Source: Acidimicrobiales bacterium
Lineage (GTDB): Bacteria > Actinomycetota > Acidimicrobiia > Acidimicrobiales > Iamiaceae
Assembly (NCBI GenBank): GCA_025463365.1
Contig: JAOBWM010000026.1
Location: 1-40,244, forward strand
Reading direction: 5' to 3'
DNA: 40,244 nucleotides
Shown here: piece after piece, positions 14,553 to 21,933 of the stretch
How positions within the stretch are numbered: position 1 is the stretch's first letter
How the letters are laid out: every line of letters starts with the position of its first letter
Notes under the pieces: generated by a model
What the model was told of the DNA's origin: nothing
Database searches by the model: none
What the model saw: the letters and a program-made list of their open reading frames with translations, nothing else
Made by a program: the position numbers and the translations under genes

Positions 14553-16331
14553 ATGGCAGCCGATCACGATGCAGGCGCGGGCGAACCCACGGACACGAAG
14601 GGGCCCAGCCTGAACCGGCGCATGTTCCTCGGGATGGTCGGTGCCGGCGGGGCGGCCGCGGCCACCGCCGGAGCGGTGGGCTCCGTGTCCGGCTGGCTCG
14701 ACCTGCCGGCCGGCGCGACACCGCCGCCCGCCGTCGACCCGGCGTACCCGCACGGCATCGCGTCGGGTGACCCCCGTCCCGACGGGACCGTCATCTGGGC
14801 GCGCGTCGAGCCGGCCGCCGACAAGGGGAGCGGCATGGACGTCCACTGGGAGGTCGCAGCCGACGACACCTTCGCCGCTGTCCTGCAGAGCGGCGACGTC
14901 CACACCGACGCGACCACGGACCACACCCTCCACGTCACTGTGACCGGGCTCGCCTCCGATGGCTGGTTCCACTACCGCTTCTCGTACGTGAGCGATGCGG
15001 GCACCCAGACCAGCCGGGTCGGCCGCCTGCGCACGGCGCCGCCGCTCGACTCGTCTCCCGACCGGCTGCGCTTCACCTTCTGCTCGTGCCAGCAGATCAA
15101 CCCGAGCTTCTACAACGCCCACGCCGCCATGGCCGCCGAGGACATCGACTTCGTCGTCCACTACGGCGACTACATCTACGTGAACGACGGCGGGACGGTC
15201 TCGGTCGACGACTACCGGGGCGTCTACAAGCGCTTCAAGGCCAACCCGTACCTGCAGGAGCTCCACCGCGTCTACCCGATGGTGGTCATGTGGGACGACG
15301 GCGAGTTCGTCAACGGCGTCGACAGCACCATGCCCGAACCCCGCTTCTCGAACGCCAAGCAGGCGTGGTTCGAGTACCAGCCGGTCGACCACCACCCCGA
15401 CGAGACCTACCGCACCTACCGGGAGATCGTCTGGGGCGACCTGCTCACGTTCCTCATGCTCGACGTGCGCCAGTACCGCAGCGTCTACATCGGGACGAAC
15501 GACGACACGACGCTGCTGCCCACGACGGACACGAAGCTCCCGAGCGGTGCCGCGATCTTCGACGCGGACCGCACCGCCCTCGGTGCCGCGCAGAAGGCGT
15601 GGGTCAAGGACCGCCTCGCGAACAGCACCCAGACGTGGCGTCACATCGGCCACGGCTACCCGTTCGTGCCGCTCCGCCTCGAGGACTACGACACGCCGGC
15701 GATCCGCAAGGACCCGCCTCCGGGCTTCCATGTGAACGGCGGCAAGTACGTGTCGACCGAGGACTGGGACGGCTACTGGGCCGAGCGCAAGGAGCTGATG
15801 GACTTCATCGTCGAGCAGTGCGTGCCCAACGTGATCGCCACGTCGGGTCAGACGCACATCGCGTTCGGCGCCGGCATCCGCCCCGACTACGACGACCTCG
15901 AGCAGTCGCCCGTGGCGCTCTGGGAGTTCACCTGCAGCTCGCTGACCGCCGACCCCGACCCGCGTTCGCAGTACTTCCCGACGCTCCCCGCGGCCGACGC
16001 CGAGACCGCGATCCACTCGCTGGAGAAGGCGTTCCTCGAGGGCAACCCGTCCATCTCCTACATGGACCTGTTGAACCAGGGCTACGGCGTGATCACCGTG
16101 ACCCCGACCGAGGCGCGCTGCGACTTCAAGATCATCGACACGTTCGACGCCAACGCGGTCGCGTCGACCAAGAAGACGTTCAAGATCGCGGCGGGCGCAC
16201 TGCCCGAAGCCACGTCTTGCGAACCGAAGACACCCGACCCCGCGACCAGTACGCCGGGCAGCCCCGGTACCGGTGTCGCTCCCGCCGACGGCGCTCAGCC
16301 GATCCCCGGCACCGCGACCTTCACCGGGTAG
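14553..16331 (+). CDS. phoD: PhoD-like alkaline phosphatase/phosphodiesterase, Tat-exported
   Basis: The 592-residue protein begins with a twin-arginine signal (LNRRMFLGMVG, Arg22-Arg23), so it is exported folded. A PhoD N-terminal beta domain (HGIASGDPRPDGTVIWARVEP) and a metallophosphoesterase domain follow, with FCSCQQ (Cys177, Cys179), VHYGDYIY (Asp206), WDDGE (247-251) and SGQTH (431-435). PhoD enzymes hydrolyse phosphomonoesters and diesters with an Fe/Ca centre. The family motifs are normally WDDHE and GDxH, so His250 and Asp433 are replaced by Gly and Gln here, and activity may be altered. ATG 14553 follows a GGGGGAGA site. It converges on a GNAT gene 4 bp away. Confidence 0.88.
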   Translation: MAADHDAGAGEPTDTKGPSLNRRMFLGMVGAGGAAAATAGAVGSVSGWLDLPAGATPPPAVDPAYPHGIASGDPRPDGTVIWARVEPAADKGSGMDVHWEVAADDTFAAVLQSGDVHTDATTDHTLHVTVTGLASDGWFHYRFSYVSDAGTQTSRVGRLRTAPPLDSSPDRLRFTFCSCQQINPSFYNAHAAMAAEDIDFVVHYGDYIYVNDGGTVSVDDYRGVYKRFKANPYLQELHRVYPMVVMWDDGEFVNGVDSTMPEPRFSNAKQAWFEYQPVDHHPDETYRTYREIVWGDLLTFLMLDVRQYRSVYIGTNDDTTLLPTTDTKLPSGAAIFDADRTALGAAQKAWVKDRLANSTQTWRHIGHGYPFVPLRLEDYDTPAIRKDPPPGFHVNGGKYVSTEDWDGYWAERKELMDFIVEQCVPNVIATSGQTHIAFGAGIRPDYDDLEQSPVALWEFTCSSLTADPDPRSQYFPTLPAADAETAIHSLEKAFLEGNPSISYMDLLNQGYGVITVTPTEARCDFKIIDTFDANAVASTKKTFKIAAGALPEATSCEPKTPDPATSTPGSPGTGVAPADGAQPIPGTATFTG

Positions 16332-16335
16332 GCGT

Positions 16336-16638
16336 CTACGCGACCAGGTCGGCCTGGTCGGGGTGACGCTCGAACCAGCGGGCGACGAACCAGCACGACG
16401 GCTCCACCTTGAGGCCGCGGCGGCGCACGTCGGCCATGGCGTCGGTCACCAGACGGCTCGCCAGGCCCCGTCCCTCGAACGCCGGCTCGGTCACGGTGTG
16501 CAGGAACACCCAGACGCCGTCGGGTCCCGGCCGGTGCTCGGCGAACCCCACGACCTGACCGTCGACCGAGATCTCGTACCGGTCGGCGGCATCGTCGTGG
16601 CGGGTCTCGATCGTCGGTTCGGCGACGGCCTCGGTCAT
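16336..16638 (-). CDS. small GNAT-type acetyltransferase (YjdJ/Acetyltransf_CG-like)
   Basis: The 100-residue protein has the short single-domain layout of the YjdJ group: YEISVDGQVVGFAEHRPG, then VWVFLHTVTEPAFEGRGLAS with the acetyl-CoA pyrophosphate loop (EGRGLASRLV), and a C-terminal CWFVARWFERHPD that matches the family's conserved W-F--P/HP-- region. ATG 16638 has GAGAGGAG upstream. These proteins bind acetyl-CoA; physiological substrates are mostly unknown. It converges on phoD with 4 bp between stops. Confidence 0.88.
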   Translation of the reverse strand: MTEAVAEPTIETRHDDAADRYEISVDGQVVGFAEHRPGPDGVWVFLHTVTEPAFEGRGLASRLVTDAMADVRRRGLKVEPSCWFVARWFERHPDQADLVA

Positions 16639-16742
16639 GGAGCGCTCCTCTCGTTCGACCACCCAGCATGCCGGGACGCGTCGGGATCGCCAACGGCCAC
16701 CACTAGGGTCCGCGCTCGGCGAAACCCCTAGGAGGAGCGACC

Positions 16743-17636
16743 ATGCGCATCGGCATCTTCGGCGGCGACGGCAGCGTCACGGACCTCGTGGCCATGGCGA
16801 GGCAGGCCGAGGCCGACGGGTTCGACTCGTTCTGGCTCCCGCAGATCTTCTCGCTCGACGCCCTGTGCGTGCAGACCTTGGTCGGGGCCACCGTGCCGCG
16901 CATCGAGCTCGGCACCGCGGTCGTGCCCACGTACCCGCGCCACCCGATCGCGCTGGCGGCGCAGGCTCGTACCGTCCAGATGGCCAGCGGCGGGCGCTTC
17001 ACGCTCGGCATCGGCCTGTCGCACCAGCTCGTGATCGAGGGCATGTTCGGCCTGTCCTACGACAAGCCCCTCCGCCACATGCGGGAGTACCTGGCAGCGC
17101 TGATGCCGCTGGTGAACGGCGACACGGTCGACTTCGAGGGCGAGACGATCACGGCCAAGGCCGGCCTCACGATCCCCGCCGCCCCGGTGCCGGTGCTCGT
17201 GGCGGCCCTCGGCCCGCAGATGCTCCACCTCGCGGCCACGCGAACGGCCGGGACGATCACGTGGATGACCGGGCCCAAGACGCTCGGGGACCACACGGTT
17301 CCCACGATCACGGCCGCCTCCGAGGCCGCCGGCAACGGTGCGCCACGGATCGTCGGCGCGCTGCCGGTGGCGGTCACCGACGAGCCGGACGCGATCCGGG
17401 CCAAGGCCGCCAAGGTGTTCCAGGTGTACGGGTTCCTGCCGAGCTACCGGGCGATGCTCGACCGCGAGGGCGCCGAAGGACCCGCCGACGTCGCCCTCAT
17501 CGGCTCGGCGGCCGAGGTGGAAGCCGGGATCGGGCGGATGCGCGATGCCGGGGTCACCGACTTCGTCGCCGTCGAGTTCAACGCCGACGATCCCGTCCGG
17601 TCGGCAACGCGCGACCTGCTCCGGTCGGTCCTCTAG
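16743..17636 (+). CDS. LLM-class F420-dependent oxidoreductase
   Basis: The 297-residue luciferase-like TIM barrel has AEADGFDSFWLPQIFSLDAL, the IELGTAVVPTYPRHPIALA strand-loop and VQMASGGRFTLGIGLSHQ, a pattern close to the TIGR03564 F420-dependent group. A very strong ribosome site (AGGAGG, 16731-16736) precedes the ATG. A TAGGGT hexamer at 16704-16709 may be the -10 box. The substrate is unknown. It is followed 84 bp later by the alpha/beta hydrolase, which has its own promoter. Confidence 0.92.
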   Translation: MRIGIFGGDGSVTDLVAMARQAEADGFDSFWLPQIFSLDALCVQTLVGATVPRIELGTAVVPTYPRHPIALAAQARTVQMASGGRFTLGIGLSHQLVIEGMFGLSYDKPLRHMREYLAALMPLVNGDTVDFEGETITAKAGLTIPAAPVPVLVAALGPQMLHLAATRTAGTITWMTGPKTLGDHTVPTITAASEAAGNGAPRIVGALPVAVTDEPDAIRAKAAKVFQVYGFLPSYRAMLDREGAEGPADVALIGSAAEVEAGIGRMRDAGVTDFVAVEFNADDPVRSATRDLLRSVL

Positions 17637-17684
17637 CGCCGCATCGGGCGGCCGTCACACGGTCTCGGCGACTCCCCAAATCAA

Positions 17685-17713
17685 TTGACATTGGTACTGC
17701 CACAACCTACGGT
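17685..17713 (+). promoter_or_regulatory. consensus housekeeping promoter for the alpha/beta hydrolase
   Basis: A perfect -35 TTGACA (17685-17690), a 17-bp spacer and a -10 TACGGT (17708-17713) match a vegetative sigma factor promoter. Expected initiation is near 17720, directly at GTG 17721, which suggests a leaderless message. It also shows that the TTG at 17685 is promoter, not a start codon. Confidence 0.65.
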
Positions 17714-17720
17714 CGCCGGA

Positions 17721-18638
17721 GTGGCCGGGGACCAGGGTGCCGTGACGGAGGCAGTTGCTCGCCTCGTCGCGCACTGGGAGGCGTCCGGCGAGCGGATCGC
17801 CCTGGGCGACCATGAGGTGTGGTGCCGACTCGTGCCTGCCGCCACCCCCTCGGACCGGGCGCCCCTGCTGGTGCTGCACGGGTTCCCGACCTGCTCGTTC
17901 GACTGGCGCCTGGTGCTGCCCGACCTCGCCGCCGAGCGCGACGTGATCCTGGTCGACTGCCTCGGCTTCGGCCTCTCCGACAAGCCGGACGTGCGCTACG
18001 GCCTGCGCCTGTACGCCGACGGGGCCGAAGCGGCCGTCGCCCACTTCGGCATCGGCCACGTCGACCTCCTCACCCACGACGTCGGCGACTCGGTCGGTGG
18101 CGAGCTCCTGGCCCGCTCGCTCGAAGGCCGGCTCGGCTTCACCATCGGCCATCGCGTGGTCACCAACGGTTCGATCTACATGGACCTCGTCCAGCTCACC
18201 GTCGGCCAGCAGTTGCTGCTCGGGCTCCCCGATGCGGTGGAGGAGGCGGTCGGCGCCGACGGCGGGACCGGCTTTCGCTCCGGCGTGGTCGGCACGTTCG
18301 CTCCCGGCGCCGAGGTGGACGACGTCGAGCTCGACGGGCTCGTGGCGCTGGCGGCTCGCGAAGGCGGCCTGGCGCTGCTGCCCCGCACGATCCGCTACAT
18401 CGAGGACCGGCGGGCGGAGGAGGAGCGGTTCACGGGGGCCATCGAGCGCCACCCGTCGCCCGTCGACGTGGTGTGGGGCCGGCTCGACCCGGTCGCCGTG
18501 CACGACATGGCCGAGCGCCTCGTGGCCCGGCGTGACGGCGCCCGCCTCGTGACCCTCGAAGGCGTGGGCCACTACCCGATGCTCGAGGCGCCCGAGCGCT
18601 TCTCGACCGCCGTCCTCGGCTTCTTGAGCGGGCCGTGA
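17721..18638 (+). CDS. alpha/beta hydrolase, haloalkane dehalogenase/epoxide hydrolase-like
   Basis: From GTG 17721 the product is 305 residues; GTG 17742 is an alternative. The core is an alpha/beta hydrolase: oxyanion motif HGFPTCSFDW (residues 53-62), nucleophile elbow THDVGDSVGG with Asp120 as the likely nucleophile, acid Asp in VVWGRLDP, and base His in GVGHYPMLEAPERF. An aspartate nucleophile fits the haloalkane dehalogenase and epoxide hydrolase branches rather than serine esterases. The halide-binding residues are not clear, so the reaction is unresolved. Transcription probably starts at or next to the GTG. The last codons overlap the MBL hydrolase start by 4 bp, so the pair is translationally coupled. 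Confidence 0.85.
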   Translation: MAGDQGAVTEAVARLVAHWEASGERIALGDHEVWCRLVPAATPSDRAPLLVLHGFPTCSFDWRLVLPDLAAERDVILVDCLGFGLSDKPDVRYGLRLYADGAEAAVAHFGIGHVDLLTHDVGDSVGGELLARSLEGRLGFTIGHRVVTNGSIYMDLVQLTVGQQLLLGLPDAVEEAVGADGGTGFRSGVVGTFAPGAEVDDVELDGLVALAAREGGLALLPRTIRYIEDRRAEEERFTGAIERHPSPVDVVWGRLDPVAVHDMAERLVARRDGARLVTLEGVGHYPMLEAPERFSTAVLGFLSGP

Positions 18639-19468
18639 CCGTCGAGGTCACCCTCCTCGGCACGGGTAGCCCCTTGCCGTCGGCCGACCGGGCCGGGCCG
18701 TCCACGCTCGTGCGCGCCGGCGGACGGACCTACCTGTTCGACGCCGGTCGGGCGGTCGGCCTGCGCCTCGCCGCCATGGGCGTGGCGGCTCCGCAGCTCA
18801 CCGCCATCCTGCTCACGCACCTGCACTCGGACCACATCACCGACCTGAACGACATGATCACCGGGCGGTGGGTGATGAGCCCCGGGCCCAACCCGTTGCC
18901 GATCATCGGGCCCGGCCACACGTCCGAGGTGGTCGACGGCATCCTGGCCATGCTCGGCCCCGACATCGGCTACCGGCTCGCGCACCACGAGGACCTGACC
19001 GAGGGCCCGGCTCTGGAGGTCACCGAGTCCGCCGGTGGCGTGGTGATCGACGACCCCGATTCCGGCGTCCGGATCATCGCCGCACCGACCGATCACCGGC
19101 CCGTGGAGCCCACGCTGGGCTACCGGATCGAGTGCGAGCGACGGGTGGTCGTGATCGGTGGCGACGGTGTCCCGTGCGCCGGCCTCGACGAGCTGTGTGC
19201 CGGGGCCGACGTGTACGTGCAGACCGTGCTGCGCGAGGACCTCGTCCGACAGATCCCGTTCCAGCGGTTCCTCGACACGATCGACTACCACTCGACCGTG
19301 CTGCAGGCCGCCGACACCGCCGAGCGCAACGGTGTCCGCCGCCTCGTGCTGACCCACCAGGTGCCGACGCCCGCAGCCGACGCGGCCGCGGAGTGGATCG
19401 AGCTGGCGGCCTCGGTCTTCTCCGGCGAGGTCATCTGGGGCGACGACCTCGTGACCGTCACCGTCTGA
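18635..19468 (+). CDS. MBL-fold metallo-hydrolase (RNase Z/arylsulfatase-like)
   Basis: The 277-residue protein starts at GTG in a GTGA overlap with the previous stop. The metal-binding motif THLHSDH (His62, His64, Asp66, His67) is complete. Further elements are VTLLGTGSPLPS at the N-terminus, the PTDHRPVEPTLGYRI segment, the IGGDG segment and LVLTHQVP near the C-terminus, as in the RNase Z/PhnP-like branch of the MBL superfamily. tRNA 3' processing is possible, but the flexible-arm exosite of RNase Z is not evident. A small-molecule ester or lactone substrate is equally likely given the hydrolase partner. It converges on the SDR gene. Confidence 0.87.
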   Translation: MTVEVTLLGTGSPLPSADRAGPSTLVRAGGRTYLFDAGRAVGLRLAAMGVAAPQLTAILLTHLHSDHITDLNDMITGRWVMSPGPNPLPIIGPGHTSEVVDGILAMLGPDIGYRLAHHEDLTEGPALEVTESAGGVVIDDPDSGVRIIAAPTDHRPVEPTLGYRIECERRVVVIGGDGVPCAGLDELCAGADVYVQTVLREDLVRQIPFQRFLDTIDYHSTVLQAADTAERNGVRRLVLTHQVPTPAADAAAEWIELAASVFSGEVIWGDDLVTVTV

Positions 19469-19488
19469 TCGGCGGTCGGGTCAGACGG
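19461..19488. terminator. bidirectional hairpin containing both stop codons
   Basis: CCGTCTGA (19461-19468) and TCAGACGG (19481-19488) form a perfect 8-bp stem with a 12-nt loop. The TGA of the MBL gene and the TGA of the convergent SDR gene are the symmetrical parts of the two arms. It is a likely shared terminator structure, without T-runs. Confidence 0.5.
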
Positions 19489-20323
19489 CGGTCCAGCCGC
19501 CGTCGACCGCCAGCGTCTGGCCGACGACGTAGCTGCTGGCGTCGGATGCCAGGAACAGCAGGGCACCGTCGAGCTCGTGCTCGGCCCCCTCCCGTCCGAT
19601 CGGGGCGCCCCGCTCCACGAAGCGCTCGGATGCCTCGTCGCCCCACATCACCGCCGTCATCTCGCTGCGGAACCAGCCGGGCGCGATGGCGTTGACCCGC
19701 ACGCCCTTGCGGGCCCACTGGGCGCCGAGCTCGCGCGTGAGGTTCACGACCGCACCCTTGGACGCGCAGTAGGACGCCTGCTTCACGGGGGTGGCGCCCA
19801 CGAGCCCGAGCACCGAGGCCAGGTTCACGATGGTGCCGCCGCCGCTCGCGACCATGGGCTCGAAGGCGAGCTGGCTCAGCAGGAACAGGCCGTGCAGGTT
19901 GACGTCGACCACGTGGCGGAAGCTGTCGAAGTCCTCGGTCTCGGCCGGCCCGATCACGGAGATGCCGGCGTTGTTCACGAGGATGTCGAGCCGACCGCCT
20001 CCCGATGCCACGGCGGCGTCGACGAGGCGCCGGCAGTCGTCGGGCTCGGCCACGTCGGCCCGCACCGCCACGATGCGGTCGCCGAGCTCGTCGGCCAAGG
20101 AGCGCAACAGCTCCTCGCGCCGGGCCGCGACCACGACCGTGGCCCCCGCGGCGTGCAGGACGCGGGCGAAGCGCCGGCCGAGCCCCACGGACGCGCCGGT
20201 CACGATGGCGACCTTGCCGTCGAGCCGGAACGCTCCGTACGGATCGGTGACGGGCGAGTCGGTCACGGGCGAGTCGGTCACGGCTGAGTCGGTCACGGCT
20301 GAGTCGGTGGGTGGGGTCGACAT
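19481..20323 (-). CDS. SDR family oxidoreductase
   Basis: The 280-residue classical short-chain dehydrogenase/reductase has cofactor motif TGASVGLG (42-49), NNAG (117-120), Asn143, Ser170 and the catalytic YCASK (Tyr185, Lys189). A C-terminal segment GQTLAVDGGW is also typical. The Arg pair at about residue 68 (AARRE) favours NADP(H). The N-terminus is unusual: residues 6-27 repeat the five-residue pattern TDSAV/TDSPV before the fold begins. ATG 20323 is the only reasonable start. It is divergent from the LLM gene with 48 bp between starts. The alcohol/ketone substrate is unknown. Confidence 0.92.
   Translation of the reverse strand: MSTPPTDSAVTDSAVTDSPVTDSPVTDPYGAFRLDGKVAIVTGASVGLGRRFARVLHAAGATVVVAARREELLRSLADELGDRIVAVRADVAEPDDCRRLVDAAVASGGGRLDILVNNAGISVIGPAETEDFDSFRHVVDVNLHGLFLLSQLAFEPMVASGGGTIVNLASVLGLVGATPVKQASYCASKGAVVNLTRELGAQWARKGVRVNAIAPGWFRSEMTAVMWGDEASERFVERGAPIGREGAEHELDGALLFLASDASSYVVGQTLAVDGGWTAV
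20246..20305. repeat. four 15-bp tandem repeats inside the SDR N-terminus
   Basis: Four near-identical in-frame 15-bp units (GGTCACGGSYGAGTC on the plus strand) encode the TDSAV/TDSPV pentapeptide string of the SDR protein. The two upstream and two downstream units are pairwise more alike, suggesting two duplication steps. Confidence 0.9.
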
Positions 20324-20371
20324 GGCCGCCGAGCGTACGGAGTCGGGAGGGGAGGTGGCAGGCTGGCGAAC

Positions 20372-21268
20372 GTGAAGGTACGGATCGGGTTCGGGCTGGG
20401 CACCCACACGCTCACCAACGACGGCAGCCGGTTCGGGTCGCTGGTCGATGCCCTGGAGGACCTGCGGTTCGACTCGCTGTGGCTGTCGGAGCGGCTCACG
20501 GGCGACGCCCCCGATCCGCTCACCGCGCTGGCCTTCGCGGCCGGTCGCACCGCCAAGCTGAAGCTCGGCACCAGCGTCCTCGTGCTCCCCGGCCGGAACC
20601 CGGTGGTGCTGGCAAAGCAGATGGCCACGCTCGATCGCCTGTCGGACGGCCGGTTCCTGCCGGCGGTCGGCCTCGGTGCGCCGGCCCCGGCTGAGCACCG
20701 TGCCTTCGGCGTGGATCGCAAGGAGCGGGCGCCGTGGTTCGACGAGGCGCTCGGCCTCATGCGTCGGCTCTGGACCGAGGATCACGTCACGCACGACGGC
20801 GAGCGATTCCAGGTCGTCGACATCACGTTGCGACCGAAGCCGGTGCAGCGGCCGATCGAGGTCTGGCTGGGTGGCCAGGCACCGTCCGAGCTGCGCCGGG
20901 TCGGGCGGCTGGGGGACGGCTGGCTGCCGTCGTTCTGCACGGTCGACGACGTGGCGGAGGGATGGGAGGCGGTGACGGCCGCTGCAGCCGAGCACGGCCG
21001 ATCGATCGATCCCGAGCACCTCGGCGCGCTCGTGAGCTATGCCCGCGGCGAGATCCCCGACCGGCTCCGGGCCTTCCTCGCCCAGCGTCGCCCCGATCTC
21101 GATCCGGCCGATGTGGTGCCGGTCGGTCTCGACGCGCTGCGGGCCCGCCTGGAGGCCTTCACGTCCGTGGGGGCATCGAAGTTCGTCGTCCTCCCGCTGG
21201 ACGAACCGGCCGACTGGCCCGGGGAGCTCGCCTCCCTCCACGACGCCGTCGGCGACCTCCAGAACTGA
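20372..21268 (+). CDS. LLM-class F420-dependent oxidoreductase
   Basis: The 298-residue luciferase-like barrel starts at GTG 20372. Key segments are LEDLRFDSLWLSERLTG, KLGTSVLVLPGRNPVVLAKQ, MATLDRLSDGRFLPAVGLGA and the late VWLGGQAPSELRRVGRLGDGW motif, which is characteristic of F420-dependent LLM enzymes. No strong ribosome site is visible; GGAGGTGG lies rather far upstream. It probably shares a regulatory region with the divergent SDR. The substrate is unknown. Confidence 0.92.
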   Translation: MKVRIGFGLGTHTLTNDGSRFGSLVDALEDLRFDSLWLSERLTGDAPDPLTALAFAAGRTAKLKLGTSVLVLPGRNPVVLAKQMATLDRLSDGRFLPAVGLGAPAPAEHRAFGVDRKERAPWFDEALGLMRRLWTEDHVTHDGERFQVVDITLRPKPVQRPIEVWLGGQAPSELRRVGRLGDGWLPSFCTVDDVAEGWEAVTAAAAEHGRSIDPEHLGALVSYARGEIPDRLRAFLAQRRPDLDPADVVPVGLDALRARLEAFTSVGASKFVVLPLDEPADWPGELASLHDAVGDLQN

Positions 21269-21283
21269 GTCCTGAGCGCGGGA

Positions 21284-21315
21284 CGGCCCGGCCGCCCGTG
21301 GGGGCAACCGGGCCG
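21284..21315. terminator. hairpin between convergent genes
   Basis: CGGCCCGG (21284-21291) pairs perfectly with CCGGGCCG (21308-21315) around a 16-nt loop. It lies between the ends of the LLM gene (21268) and the lipoprotein gene (21334), a usual place for a bidirectional terminator. Confidence 0.5.
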
Positions 21316-21333
21316 ACTCCCGTGGTGTGGGAT

Positions 21334-21819
21334 CTAGACGTTGGTGAAGTCAGCCCGGAGCAGCGTGCTGCTCAGGATCTGGATGGCGGCGTTGGCCACC
21401 TGCACGCCCTGCACGGTCTCCTGGCTGACGAGGCAGTCGAGCCCGGCCGGCCAGCCCTCGTTGAAGGTGGTCTGGCCGATGGAGACGTCGCCGCTGTCGC
21501 GCACGACGACCGTGGCCGAGGCGTTGGTGCCGCCCGAGCACCGCACGTGGACCGTGATCGGGGTGCCGGCGGAGGCCCCGGGGGCGTGCAGCACGACCTG
21601 GATCTTGATGCCGTTGGTGATCTCGAACTGCGGCGTCGCCACCTCGTTCGAGCCCATGCCGAACAGACCGGTGATCGTGCCGGTGACGTCGGAGATCTTG
21701 CAGGCGCTCAACAGCAGCACCGGCAGGAGCAAGAGGGCCGCGAGCCGAGCCCGGGGAACCTGCCGTCGCGACGGCCCTCTCGTGGGCGTGGCGAGCTGGG
21801 TGTCGTGCGGTGTGGCCAT
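21334..21819 (-). CDS. lipoprotein of unknown function
   Basis: The 161-residue protein has a signal peptide of about 40 residues ending in the lipobox LLLSAC (Cys40). The mature part (about 120 residues) is predicted to be beta-rich, with FEITNGIKIQVVLHAPG and TPITVHVRCSGGTNASATVVVRD, and two cysteines that could form a disulfide. No family is recognised. A TAGCGT hexamer on the minus strand (21853-21858) is a possible -10 box for it. It lies upstream of the serine hydrolase on the same strand with 114 bp between. Confidence 0.75.
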   Translation of the reverse strand: MATPHDTQLATPTRGPSRRQVPRARLAALLLLPVLLLSACKISDVTGTITGLFGMGSNEVATPQFEITNGIKIQVVLHAPGASAGTPITVHVRCSGGTNASATVVVRDSGDVSIGQTTFNEGWPAGLDCLVSQETVQGVQVANAAIQILSSTLLRADFTNV

Positions 21820-21933
21820 GGTTCCCCCCGTGGCAGTTGTCGTGCAGCAACAACGCTACCCCAAAACCGAGCGATCAGTCGGATCTGAGGCTGGAACCCG
21901 GACGATCTTCCGGCCCCGCGCCGCCCGCCCTCG

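Noticed and set aside
12231-16016. Minus-strand frame of over 1,200 codons spanning repeats, the acyl-CoA synthetase region and phoD
   Set aside because: It crosses two well-supported genes in other frames and the repeat arrays, and shows no protein family signal.
17685-17720. TTG start for the alpha/beta hydrolase
   Set aside because: This TTG is part of a perfect TTGACA -35 box with a matching -10 box 17 bp later.
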